Source: Scedosporium boydii (Eukaryota; Ascomycota; Sordariomycetes; Microascales; Microascaceae). From it: a stretch of DNA of 64,000 nt. The position numbers and the translations under genes were made by a program. Position 1 is the first letter of the stretch, and each line of letters begins with the position of its first letter. The stretch lies in the NCBI GenBank assembly GCA_002221725.1, contig NJFT01000014.1, positions 62,001 through 126,000 of the forward strand, written 5' to 3'. This document shows positions 32,862 through 42,674 of this stretch, piece after piece. The notes under the pieces are model-generated. The model did no database searches, was not told the origin of the DNA, and was given only the letters and a program-made list of their open reading frames with translations.

Positions 32862-34289
32862 ATGAAAGCCAACTATCTCGCACTCGCTGCCGCTTCACTG
32901 GCCGGCAGCGGCGTCAATGCTGAGCCCATGTCTGTTCTGAGGCAGTTGAAGCTTAATACATGGGCCGAGCTGTCCGAGACAGGCGCTTTCGACATTCATC
33001 GTTATGAAGCCCTCGCGGTCTCGATTTCCTGCCAGAACGGTCGAGCGGGTGAATACCGTTGCAATAACATTGACCTCGTGTCTTTCCTCCGCCATCAGGA
33101 TCTGGGTTCGTCCACACGGCAGGGAAATGATGTTTGTAAGTGATCCAATGGTGACAGCTTCTTCCTCCTGAATTATCAACATATTTGGCTGCTAGAGAAG
33201 TATTAATCAGTATTGTACTGAACAGGGGGCTGGACGTCGGACACCGGAAGAGAATTCGGTGTCGTTGGCCAGACTGACGGAACTGCGTTTGTGGAAATTC
33301 TGTCGGATGGCTCACTGGTTTACCTCGGCCGACTTCCGACCCAGACAACTTCATCGTCTTGGCGGGACATGAAGGTTATTGGAAATCACGCGTACATTGG
33401 TTCCGAGGCTGCCCGTCACGGATTGCAAGTGTTCAACCTGACGAAATTGCTGAACATCGACCCATCGTCCCCGAAGGTGTTCAGTACATCCACTGACCTG
33501 ACCGCCCACTTTGCTGGCTTCGGCAATTCCCATAACATCGTTGCACACGAAGATACCAACATGATTTACGCAGTTGGTACCGGCAGTGATGCCGGCTGCC
33601 GAGGCGGACTCTTCATGGTTAATGTCAGCAACCCAGCCAATCCTATCTCTCCTGGCTGCCTCTCCGCCGGCGGCTATGTGCACGATGCGCAATGCGTCAT
33701 ATATTCCGGCCCGGACACTCGCTATACCGGACGGGAAATTTGCTTCAACTTTAACGAGGATACTCTCGATATCACTGATGTCACCTCTAAGGGTAAACCG
33801 ACAACCATCAGCAGTACAGGCTATACCGGCGCAAGCTACACTCATCAAGGCTGGATCGCCGATCCAGAGCAGCGGTTCCTCCTGCTGGATGACGAGCTCG
33901 ATGAGCAGCGCCGCCGTGGGCCTGCCGCGAACCAACATACCACTACGTACATTGTCGACATCTCCAATTTAAAGAGTCCCCGCTTCACCGGTACTTACCA
34001 GAGCCCGGCCATCTCCATCGACCATAATCAGTACGTTGTTGATGGCCTGTCATATCAAGCAAACTACGGCTCTGGACTTCGGATTATCGATGTCACATCG
34101 CTGGGTTCGGATCCGACAGGACGAGGCATCCGTGAAGTTGGGTTCTTCGATGTCCATCCCGAGGATGACGATGTTAATGGCAGAGCTGAGTTTGTCGGCA
34201 CCTGGAGCGTGTATCCATTCTTTAAGTCTGGACACATCCTTCTCAACAGTATCGAGCGTGGTGCTTATGTCTTGAAGTACACCGGTTAG
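32862..34289 (+). CDS. Secreted LVIVD-repeat / choice-of-anchor-B-type beta-propeller protein
   Basis: Two exons join across the intron 33136-33226 to give about 445 residues. A signal peptide MKANYLALAAASLAGSGVNA is followed by SCQNGRAGEYRCNNIDLVSF, GWTSDTGREFGVVGQTDGTA and SSWRDMKVIGNHAYIGSEAA, then repeated strands of the LVIVD/propeller type (LQVFNLTKL, LFMVNVSNPANP, YIVDISNLKSPRFTGTY, LRIIDVTSLGS). A His- and Asp-rich segment, GGYVHDAQCVIYSGPDTRYT, matches the choice-of-anchor-B family. The protein is predicted extracellular or wall-linked; no catalytic role is established. The family is widespread in bacteria and fungi. The start ATG is followed at once by the signal peptide, which supports it. 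Confidence 0.88.
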
Positions 34290-34671
34290 GAGAGAACAAC
34301 CGGACCTTCATTGAGTCTTGAGTTTGGCATCAGTCACTTGATAACAATAACTTAAGTCTAGATGCTGTAGTACCCAATGTCAGCCCCGATATGTTGGAAC
34401 TGTCATGCTTTCTCTTCTCGTGTAATAAAATACCAATGTAAATGATCAAGAGGACGAGAAAAAAAAAATTTTCAAATTCTGATATGGTAACTGGCGCAAG
34501 GACCCTCCGTGACATGTACAGCCTAATCCAAGTTCACCCCTGACGTTCCGTTTCCACGTATCTTCCGATCGAGCCTGCACTGCCTGGCGCGAAATCAATA
34601 GTACGTTCAAGTAAGGCCGAGAATAGTTCAACAATCTCGCCTCTCACCGCTCCCCCTTTCGTTTGTCGTCG
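34290..34671. other. Intergenic, convergent 3' flanks
   Basis: Between the LVIVD gene and the converging dienelactone hydrolase. An A-rich run lies at 34458-34468. No gene seen. Confidence 0.5.
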
Positions 34672-35655
34672 CTACGACCTCGGTGCAAGGTGCTTATTGA
34701 ACCATTCAATACACTGGTCCTCTGCCTCAGCGGCCTGCTGGACTGGCTCCGAATCTTTTAATGTCGCGTCCGCGCGTACGCAAAACCCATGTCCACAATT
34801 ATCGTATACGCGGATTTCTCTCACTCCTCTCTCAGACTCTTTCTCAAACATAGTTTTGATTTCAGCCGCCATTTTGGGAGGGATCTGGTTGTCCTTATCT
34901 CCGACGGCAATTGAGAGAGGAAGCTTAAGCTTCTCGATATCACCGGGAAAGTCCACAAAACTAGGGTGACCCACGAAACCAGCGTCGATGAGAGCTTGGT
35001 CGCCAGCATTCCGGGCGAGAAGAAACGTATGCTTGCCGCCCCAGCAGAAACCTGCAGCGCCAACAGGTAGGTTGGCACCTTCGGCCTTGCGGAGCTCAGA
35101 AAAGAAGTTCTCCACAACAGGAAAGGAGCGACCGATTCGATTTCGTGCGATAAAAGGAATGAAGCCATACAAGGCCCAGAATACATGGAGACTTTGATTT
35201 GTCATTTCTTTTTGTCAGTAAGCGCTTCGTGGGAAAACCTCCCGTCACGTAGTGGGCGGCTTGGCCGCTGGCTTATTCCTTACGGCTTTGAGAGGAGACT
35301 TCCGTGGAAGATGCTATGCATGGTGTCAAGTAGCCACAACGGCGCTGAGTGGCCTATATCTCGGATTAGCAGATGTAGGCTTCAATGCGCTCGAGGAGCC
35401 GCGGTGGCCTTGCTGACCCAGCATGAAGTCCGGGAGATAGACTTTATAGTTTCCTTTATCTGCATAGTGATCTGCTAGGATACGATTGTTCGCAAATTCC
35501 CAACCAAATGCGTCGGGTACGATGACAATGATTCCACGGACTGGACCGTTGTTCGTCGGCTCGGTCACGTACGCGTCAAGGTTGTGGAGCTTTATCGTCT
35601 TCCCCCTGAGCTGCCCCTCGTGGACATGACCGCTGAAGCAATCCGGACAGGACAT
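34672..35655 (-). CDS. Dienelactone hydrolase family protein
   Basis: Cytosolic alpha/beta hydrolase of about 250 residues in three exons. Exon 1 reads MSCPDCFSGHVHEGQLRGKT, then RGIIVIVPDAFGWEFANNRI with the oxyanion strand and Tyr-rich KVYLPDFMLG. A middle exon gives HSAPLWLLDTMHSIFHGSLL. Exon 3 has the nucleophile elbow GFCWGGK (Cys), GDKDNQIPPKMAAEI (Asp) and DNCGHGFCVR (His), the complete Cys-Asp-His triad of the family. Family members open lactone rings in aromatic degradation, but fungal paralogues act on varied esters. The start MSCPDCFSG is typical of fungal members. Confidence 0.9.
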
Positions 35656-36703
35656 TGTAAAGAGTGACGCGTGTCGATGATCTGGATTATGTCAATTGAT
35701 ACTTGGAGGCTTAGGAGCAATTGACGAGAAGGTCAGACTCTAGAGAGTGTTGTCGAATGGCGATGGGGAAATCTATCAAATAACGTCTGATCCTCCTGTC
35801 ATGGGTGGCGTGCCGCACTTCCGAGCTAATTCGCTGATCTTTTTCGTTTTGGATTTCGGAGTTAAGCCCCTAGTAATTCCCTACATCCGGGCGTTGTCGC
35901 AATTCAAAGCGGAATTCGGAGTAGCATGGAGTCTCCAAAAATCATTGATGAGATTTATCAGCGGTGGAGCAGGTATACTGCCTGTGTACTAGAGGAGTAA
36001 AAATGACCTTTAACAGCATGGACGAGATGTGTCTTTGGTGTGGGAAACTAGGCGATGCGATTTCAGCCACTCCCGCCCAATTATAGCCTGCTGCGGCAAA
36101 CCGGCGGTGATTCCCTCAGGTCAGGCCAAGCTTGACCCCGTTGTGTGTGTAGATAGAATCTTGGCAGGCGCACATTATTCACACACTAAGCGCTATCCCG
36201 ACCCGCTTGATGCATTTAAGCCCAATAGATTCAACATCGCATTTATCACTCTCGCCTTTTCGCCTTTGATTTTTTTTTTTTTTTTTTTTCAGAGAGGGAC
36301 GGTTGAGGACTAACCATCCCCAAGGCAGGCGTACAGTCCGTGTTGAGCCTAAAAGATTCAGCTGCATTTAAGTAATATGATCGCACAACCGGGCGCGGAT
36401 TTGGTTAGTCCGTAAAAAGTTGGAATTAGCGGTATATGATCCGGGCTCAAACACCCTCTCCATAGAATCGCCTTCATATTCTCGTCCGTGTTGTGAAGGT
36501 CAACCGAGGCAGCATTAACCTGCTCTCTGCTATATTACAGTCAAGTTAGGTAGTCTGTGCAGTTTATTGATACACCCAATTCTCTTTAGAGTCTGTCTGA
36601 CTGACGGCATCATTCATCCCAACTAATTTGCCTGCCCTCTGCCGTGATAAGTCTGTCTCGGGTTGTTTTTGAACGGGGACGGCAATTCAAACAACAAACC
36701 TTT
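35656..36703. other. Intergenic, 1 kb
   Basis: It contains a 20-base T run at 36270-36289. Short frames have no protein-like features. Confidence 0.5.
36270..36289. repeat. Poly(T) tract, 20 bases
   Basis: Uninterrupted T run between the dienelactone hydrolase promoter and the 3' side of the unknown 212-residue gene. Confidence 0.8.
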
Positions 36704-37342
36704 TCAACAATATTGGGCCCTAGATTCCTCTGCTAGCCATGGCACACTCGAAGCGATTTGGACCCTGAACCTCTTCGAACCTCGCATCAGCTTCTTATAC
36801 TCCTCGATCTTAGAAACCCCGACGACCATGAGTTCTTCCACTGTCTCTGGGTCAATACCCTCCTTCCAGAGACTCATAACTCCATTTATTTGATTACCAT
36901 CAATTTCCACCGACATCACAAGATTCGACTCGTCCCTAAGCTCCCATGAGGCCTCCCCAAACGGAACCATGCCTGTCGGTTTCCAATGCAAACAACCGAG
37001 CCCGCCAGTGGACTCGTAATCCCCATCAATTGCCTTGATAGCGACTTCACGGTCGCGTTGTGGGAATGCAATCTCGACCTTGGATGACTGAAAGCCTATT
37101 GTAGCCACTTCCCTGCCTCCATCGACAGGTGATGTGACATTGCACTTATAAGCAAAGGATCCGAGTACAGCGTGTTGTTTTATTTCGTAGCGTGGTATCT
37201 TATCGCCCATTACACCCACGATCCGCCGGCGGGCCAGAAGCACGGTGTAGTGCATTTGAAAAGTGGGTTGCTCGTCGCTGCGTCGTGGATCCGGGGTTGC
37301 GTCCCTACGGACGATGTGTTTTTCGAGCCAGGCGGGGGCCAT
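36704..37342 (-). CDS. Uncharacterised 212-residue protein
   Basis: A single open frame from a good ATG with no signal peptide or membrane helix. The sequence is rich in beta-type alternation (RRIVGVMGDKIPRYEIKQHA, AVLGSFAYKCNVTSPVDGGR, VATIGFQSSKVEIAFPQRDR, SNLVMSVEIDGNQINGVMSL) and contains one helix-like C-terminal stretch, DPETVEELMVVGVSKIEEYK. The pattern is compatible with a tubby-like or LURP-type beta barrel, but I do not recognise it. It lies between unrelated genes. Coding is supported by the length and by the lack of stops in a composition unlike neighbouring non-coding DNA. Confidence 0.65.
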   Translation of the reverse strand: MAPAWLEKHIVRRDATPDPRRSDEQPTFQMHYTVLLARRRIVGVMGDKIPRYEIKQHAVLGSFAYKCNVTSPVDGGREVATIGFQSSKVEIAFPQRDREVAIKAIDGDYESTGGLGCLHWKPTGMVPFGEASWELRDESNLVMSVEIDGNQINGVMSLWKEGIDPETVEELMVVGVSKIEEYKKLMRGSKRFRVQIASSVPWLAEESRAQYC

Positions 37343-38401
37343 GATAGGGGGAAATGGTTGGAAATCAATGAATCAAAATTTTCTTAAAAGGTTGAAAAGG
37401 TATTGAGTAGCTCATGGCCTGTCAATTGAGAGAGGGAATGGGAAAGGAATTGGATGCTCTAGCTACTCGTCTTTTAAGTAGACTGGGCATCCTGAAAAGG
37501 GGGCTGGGTTTTCACGATACGAAGTATTTCCACTTTGCCTCCCCTGGCTGTGGATGCTAGATGTAACCCTGCCAGGCGAAGGATTTGATGCCAGCCATTT
37601 TGGGCACTTCCAGTGGGTCTTCCTCTCTTGGTCAACAAATAGAGGCCCCACTTTTGTCGCGTTAGTTGTCACCGAATCGCATCACCTCCGAAAGCGCCGT
37701 TCTTTTCAATAGTGATAGCCTGGGCGACTGCCTCCAACGGCTGAGAGGTCGCAACTACTCAACATTCATTGTTATACTCTAATAGAGTAGATAAATATTC
37801 AGTAAGCAAAAATTGAAACTATCGTCATAGTGATGTTCCTGCGAAGTTGTAGTGTTCCTGTTCAGAGAAGGTTCAGTTGGCCCGCAGCGCTCTTAAGCTT
37901 AGTCGTTGCAAAGATATCCTTCGGCATACCCGAACCTAGCGACAATTGACAAAGTCATGGATTAGACACCGACTATGCATGTTGCCCCAAGGACTCAGAC
38001 CGTCGCAGACTGAGCCATTTGCTGAACGGCATCCATTGGAGGCGAGCTCCCGTTCCTTGTTCACTTGTGCCGGCTTTTGAGGATGAACTCTTCTTTGAGA
38101 AGTGGCTATATTGGTAGTTATCCGAACCGACGCATGGAGAACGCCTGTGGGCATTCTCCTTGAGATCGTCGGCATGTTCCTGCATGGCTCCTCGCTTTGC
38201 CCCGTTACGTATGCATCTTCTATGGCGCGGAGGCCGACCGCCGGACTTGTAGTAATGATGGCTTCGAGATTTTATTGGTACTCTGGAAACCGCAATCCGG
38301 AAGCCGCAACATCTCTTCTGTCAACCTGCTGATCCGGTTGTTGAGCGGTGCTTCCTGCTGTGAAGACATTTGGGCGAAGGATACGAAGTAGAGAAAAGAC
38401 A
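37343..38401. other. Intergenic, 1 kb
   Basis: No supportable gene. Several short frames on both strands lack protein-like features. Confidence 0.5.
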
Positions 38402-38905
38402 TCACAGAGTACGAGGCGCGAATGATGATTGTTGATGATGATGAAATATTAGAATTGACCTTAACCCAAGCCAGGGGACATGCATGACCTTACCAGGCCA
38501 AAAGGGTTTTGAACGGGATTCATTGGAGGATGGGAAAGTGACCCGGGCGGCTGCTGCCCCTGGGCGAGCGTGGTCAGTTAGGGCATATCTCTGTTTGGGA
38601 AAAAGTTGGAAGAAATTGGACAGGAGAAGAGGGAAAGCGGCGAGACCAATTAATCCAAAAATAGGTAATCTCTGAAAATAAGACAGGTATGAAGGCGTTT
38701 AGTTTTGATCCCTCGCGGCGAAATAGCTCTTCTGTCAGCAAGCCTAATTCCTTGGCCCATTCCCATTCCGCCGGATCCCTGTTAAGTGAGGTACAACTTC
38801 CATCGGCTCCAACAGGTGCATCGGAGAAAATATCCTCGGAGCTCACGCCCCCACATGGACCGAGGACCCACTCGATGACACCGTCAACTTTGCGCACCTC
38901 TTCCC
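38402..38905 (-). CDS. Candidate small membrane-protein gene, 3' part only
   Basis: On the minus strand, EEVRKVDGVIEWVLGPCGGV through AEWEWAKELGLLTEELFRRE then GSKLNAFIP can be joined across a possible short intron (acceptor TTTTCAG near 38680) to LPIFGLIGLAAFPLLLSNFF, a plausible membrane helix, ending at the TGA at 38402-38404. The upstream start could not be found: a TAA lies in frame before it. A 155-codon plus-strand frame (38689-39156), rich in Ser, covers the same DNA and may be its shadow. It may be a partial, broken or spurious gene. The function is unknown. Confidence 0.25.
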
Positions 38906-39732
38906 GATGGTGTGCGGGGTTCGACGTCTTAGGCGACAGGGATACGCTACCGAATATGGGAGGGAGTCCTGGGATGTGCAGTTATGGCTCGGTTTCTACT
39001 GCTGCGATGGGCTTCGATACGCCGTCATGGGATCCCTCGATATCTATCGATGAGAAGACGGCCGGATTGACACAAGAGGCCGGTGCTTCGGCACAACAGC
39101 AAACTCCCCGCGGCCCCCGGCGATCATATGACCTTCGAAATGTCCCAAGGGCTTGACTGGGCGGAAGACTATTGCCTCAGAATCCGGTGAGTTAGAGCTC
39201 TCTTGCATCTTGACTTTCGACCCTGCTAACTTGCACTAGACCCGCTAACCCATCGGAGTAGGAAACAGCGCTAGAGCTAGATGAGTTGGCATAGATCATG
39301 TGAGGCCATCCCCGGACCTCGACCTCTTGAGGTGGGGAGACCTGCCGAGAGGAGCACGGTGCTGCGGGGTAAAGAACTCAAGATAGCCGCGGCTAAATCT
39401 ACAGTTCCTCGAGCTTTGGTAGGGTAGGTAGACCTATTTGATTCTAACTGTTAAGCTAACCCGTCACGATCGGATGGTAATCATCGAAGAAGATGAGTAA
39501 GCTCCAAGGTATATATGGTGAAGATTTTCCCAGAATCAGGCGATTGCTTGATTACAGTTGCAATGCACGGAGAGTTTCGCCCTGCCTGCTTCATTCCCAA
39601 TTTCCCATCTAGTCAACTTAGTGATCGATCGTGATTCGCGAATCACAACTCACTGGACACAGGGCACACCCAACAACACAGTCGCTGGGTCTCATAATTC
39701 CATCTGGAGTCGACTCCTAAGCAACTATATCA
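38906..39732. other. Intergenic
   Basis: 5' flank of the SMP-30 family gene. No supportable gene or strong motif. Confidence 0.5.
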
Positions 39733-40699
39733 ATGGAACCAAATACAAGTCGCAAGTTCACGACGGTGGCAAGCGAGTTGACCTATACTGAGGCCCCACG
39801 TTGGCACGATGGACGGCTTTGGTTCGCAGACTTCTACACTTACCAAGTATACTCTGTTGCTGAGGACGGGAGCGATCGACGCGTTGAACTCGAGGTGCCC
39901 CAGCAGCCCTCCGGCATTGGTTGGTTGCCTGACGGGCGCCTTTTAGTTGTTTCCAGTACGTGAAGCGAGTCCGGAAACACATCCTACACTGCCTAGATTG
40001 CTGACATCGAGCGCTGAAGTGAAAAATGGCAAAGTGCTTCGTCGCGAGTTGGACGGTCGTGTGGTTACACACGCCGACGCTAGCTCCTACATTGGTGGTT
40101 ACCTTAACGACATGGTTGTCGATGTCAAGGGCCGTGCCTACATCGGAAACTTCGGCTTCGACCTGATGGGAGGCAAACCCATCGAGGCAGCATCGCTGAT
40201 CCGTGTCGACCCGGATGGCACTGTCTCCGTTGTCGCCGAGGATCTGTGGTTCCCGAACGGTATCGTTATCACTGGTACTGGGGTCTTGCTTGTCAACGAG
40301 ACATTCGGCAACCGGATCACGGCCTTTGATATTTCGGATGACGGGTCGCTCACCAACCGAAGAGTATGGGCATCTTTTGGCGAACTTCCGGATCGGGATA
40401 TCCAAAAGGCCGTGGGGGAGCTCTCTGTCATGCCAGACGGTTGTTCGTTGGATGCTGAAGGTGCCCTTTGGATCGCAGATGCAGGGGGACAACGTCTCGC
40501 AAGGGTTAAAGAAGGCGGTGAGATTATTGACCAGATCGACCCTGGCTCGAGCGTGTTTGCGTGTGCGTTGGGGGGACAAGACGGCCGAACGCTCTTCGCC
40601 TGCATTGCGCCCGACTTTCATGAAGAGGCCCGAAAGAGTTGTCGCGACGGCAGCGTCGTGGCGACGCGGGTGAATGTGCCTCATGCAGGCCGGCCCTGA
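39733..40699 (+). CDS. SMP-30/gluconolactonase/LRE-like family protein
   Basis: Two exons, 39733-39955 and 40020-40699, join as VVSS-MKNGKVLRRELDG across a 64-base intron and give about 300 residues. It is a six-bladed propeller hydrolase. Metal-site motifs are the Glu in TYTEAPRWHDGRLWFADFYT, the Asn/Asp region GGYLNDMVVDVKGRAYIGNF, LWFPNGIVI with Asn, and SVMPDGCSLDAEGALWIADA with the final Asp. Relatives open lactones such as gluconolactone and aldonolactones, usually with a divalent metal. The protein lacks a signal peptide, so it is probably cytosolic. The start ATG is near the first conserved strand, as usual. Confidence 0.9.
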
Positions 40700-41257
40700 C
40701 ATTAGAAAAGAGAAAGAGAGACTCACGCCCGAGGTGGCGTTGTTCAATGAAAATACCATTCTTTCGGGATTGTTGTTTCTCAATATCGAAGTGCTCTTTG
40801 ATAATAATAGAAATACTAATAAATATTACTCTCAACGAAACTAATCGGGATGGCGGGAGTTCGGTCGGCCCTCACGGCGCAGAATCTCGGCCGCGCTTCA
40901 TTGAGTGTCGAGTCCGCTGGCAGCGTAAACCTTACAGCTCGACCTCCAGGGCAGACAGTTGCCAACCATATGGTCTCATTACAGCGAGCTAATAATAGCC
41001 GTGAGGGCAGGAAGGTGTGGAAAGGAACACTGACTCGCACTCGCACTGCCCCGAAAAATCAGGGACACCGTCCATGACATATCGCAGTCTATAATCGTAC
41101 AAACCCATCCGTTCATGGTATTTTGGTTTATGGAAAGTGACCAGCAAGTTTACTAAATACAATTCCTCCCATATAACCCGGTCTGATAAAGACCATTGCC
41201 CAGAAACTCCTGTCCGTCAACACCTTCGATAGCTTTACTTTGCCTACACTAGAGGCC
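40700..41257. other. Intergenic, convergent 3' flanks
   Basis: Between the SMP-30 gene and the converging repeat protein gene. Nothing supportable. Confidence 0.5.
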
Positions 41258-42080
41258 TTACTCAGTTCCATCTGCAGTAGCTGTGGCATCTGCACTCTCA
41301 TCTGTAGCAGTCTCGCTTGCAGCTTCCGTCGCAGTAGCTGCGCTATCAGTGGCACTGTCCGTAGCTGCATTGGTGGCTGTGGCGGTATCAGCGGCGGTGT
41401 CTGTGGCAGCATCAGTGGCCGTATCAGTCGCTGCATCAGTCGCCGTTGCCGTAGCCGTATCCGTGGCGGTGGCAGCATCGCCGACAGGCAACGTGACGCC
41501 AAGAGCGGCACATTGCTCAGAAGCGGCGGCAGCCTGCGCCAAAGCCCTTTCCGCAGCACGCTGAGTGCGACCAGTAGCATTTCTGTTGCCGCCTCGGTTT
41601 CGGGTTCGGCCGGCCCTTGTGCCGGCTCGACCTCCTTGGCCTCGGCCCTGCTGTCGGCGCTGCAGAGATCGACGTTGTCGCGACTTGCCATTGGAAGTTC
41701 GTCCATTTCCAGAGGCTTCCTCGTTGTCGGTGGCATCTTCTTCGTCAGCACTCGAATCTGCCGCTGTCTCGGTTGCCGCTGCAGAATCAGTCACGGTCTC
41801 GGTTCCAGCGTCGGTAACAGTTGCATCTGGGATAAGGGTTGTGATGTCCGGAGTGGGTGTGACTTCATTTGTGGCTGCTTCAGTGTTGGTGGCGGCGTCC
41901 GTTGCGGTGGCGGTCTCCGCAGCAGTAGATGAGATAGAGGAGAGGATAGAACTAGCGGCTACAGCAGCCTCGGAGAGGGCACTGCATTGCGCGGCAGTGA
42001 GATCGGCGTTATTGTTATTGTTGCCGTTGTTGCCGTTGTTACCGTTGCCGTTGTTCCTGTTGTTACCATTGTTCCTGTTC

Positions 42081-42136
<56 letters not shown>

Positions 42137-42674
42137 ACCGTTGCCGTTGCCGTTGTTGTCGTTGTTGGTGTTGTCTGCTCCTGGTCAGTAAGATTCTTAT
42201 TCACACTCGATCATATGGCGTCATCAACTCACTTCCAGCATTGTTACCTCGGTTACCTGTGGCTCCATCCTGGTTATTGTTCTGGTTGCCAGCCTGGTTG
42301 GCGTTATTTCCATTCAGTAGGTCGGCCAGTCCTCCCTGGCCAAGCTGGCTGAGGATGGACCCAAGCAGATTATTCGTGTTGCCACCGGCTCCGCTGAGGA
42401 GATCGCCCAGGTTACCGCCATTCAGGACGTCACCCAAAGCGGTGCCGTTTAGGAGATCACCAAGACCACCCCCAAGAAGGTCGCCTAGATTGCCTCCATT
42501 GAGCAGGTCGCCGAGATTGGCACCGTTCAGGAGGTCGCTGAGATTGAGATTGCCGCCGTTCAGGAGATTGCCGAGATTCAATTGGCGACGGTTGGGCGCA
42601 GCCTCGTGACCGAAAGAGCCTTGGAACAGAAGAACGCTCAAAAGAGCTCCTCTCAAAGAAAACATAGAGGCCAT
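41258..42674 (-). CDS. Secreted low-complexity protein with three repeat arrays
   Basis: Two exons, 42674-42233 and 42180-41258, join in phase across a 52-base intron and give 454 residues. A signal peptide (MFSLRGALLSVLLFQGSFGH; the ATG at 42674 or the one three codons later) is followed by NRRQ. About eight copies of a roughly 10-residue NLGDLLNGG-type repeat come next. Then follow an (Asn-Gly)n array coded by a GCCGTT microsatellite, LTAAQCSALSEAAVAASSIL, an acidic stretch, a Kex2-like basic patch RQRRSLQRRQQ, an Arg/Gly-rich patch, AAASEQCAALGVTLP, and a C-terminal array of ATDTATDAATD repeats. There are only two Cys after the signal, each in a Q-C-x-A-L setting. No known domain. It is likely a wall, matrix or surface protein; the Ser/Thr content suggests O-glycosylation. 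Confidence 0.8.
42083..42155. repeat. GCCGTT microsatellite coding (Asn-Gly)n
   Basis: About 11-12 near-perfect hexamer units (one ACCGTT variant) inside exon 2 of the repeat protein. Read on the minus strand it is AACGGC, hence Asn-Gly. It keeps the frame, since each unit is two codons, and it is a likely site of length variation. Confidence 0.9.

Noticed and set aside
38689..39156. 155-codon plus-strand Ser-rich frame
   Set aside because: The composition looks like the antisense of a more protein-like minus-strand reading. No domain.
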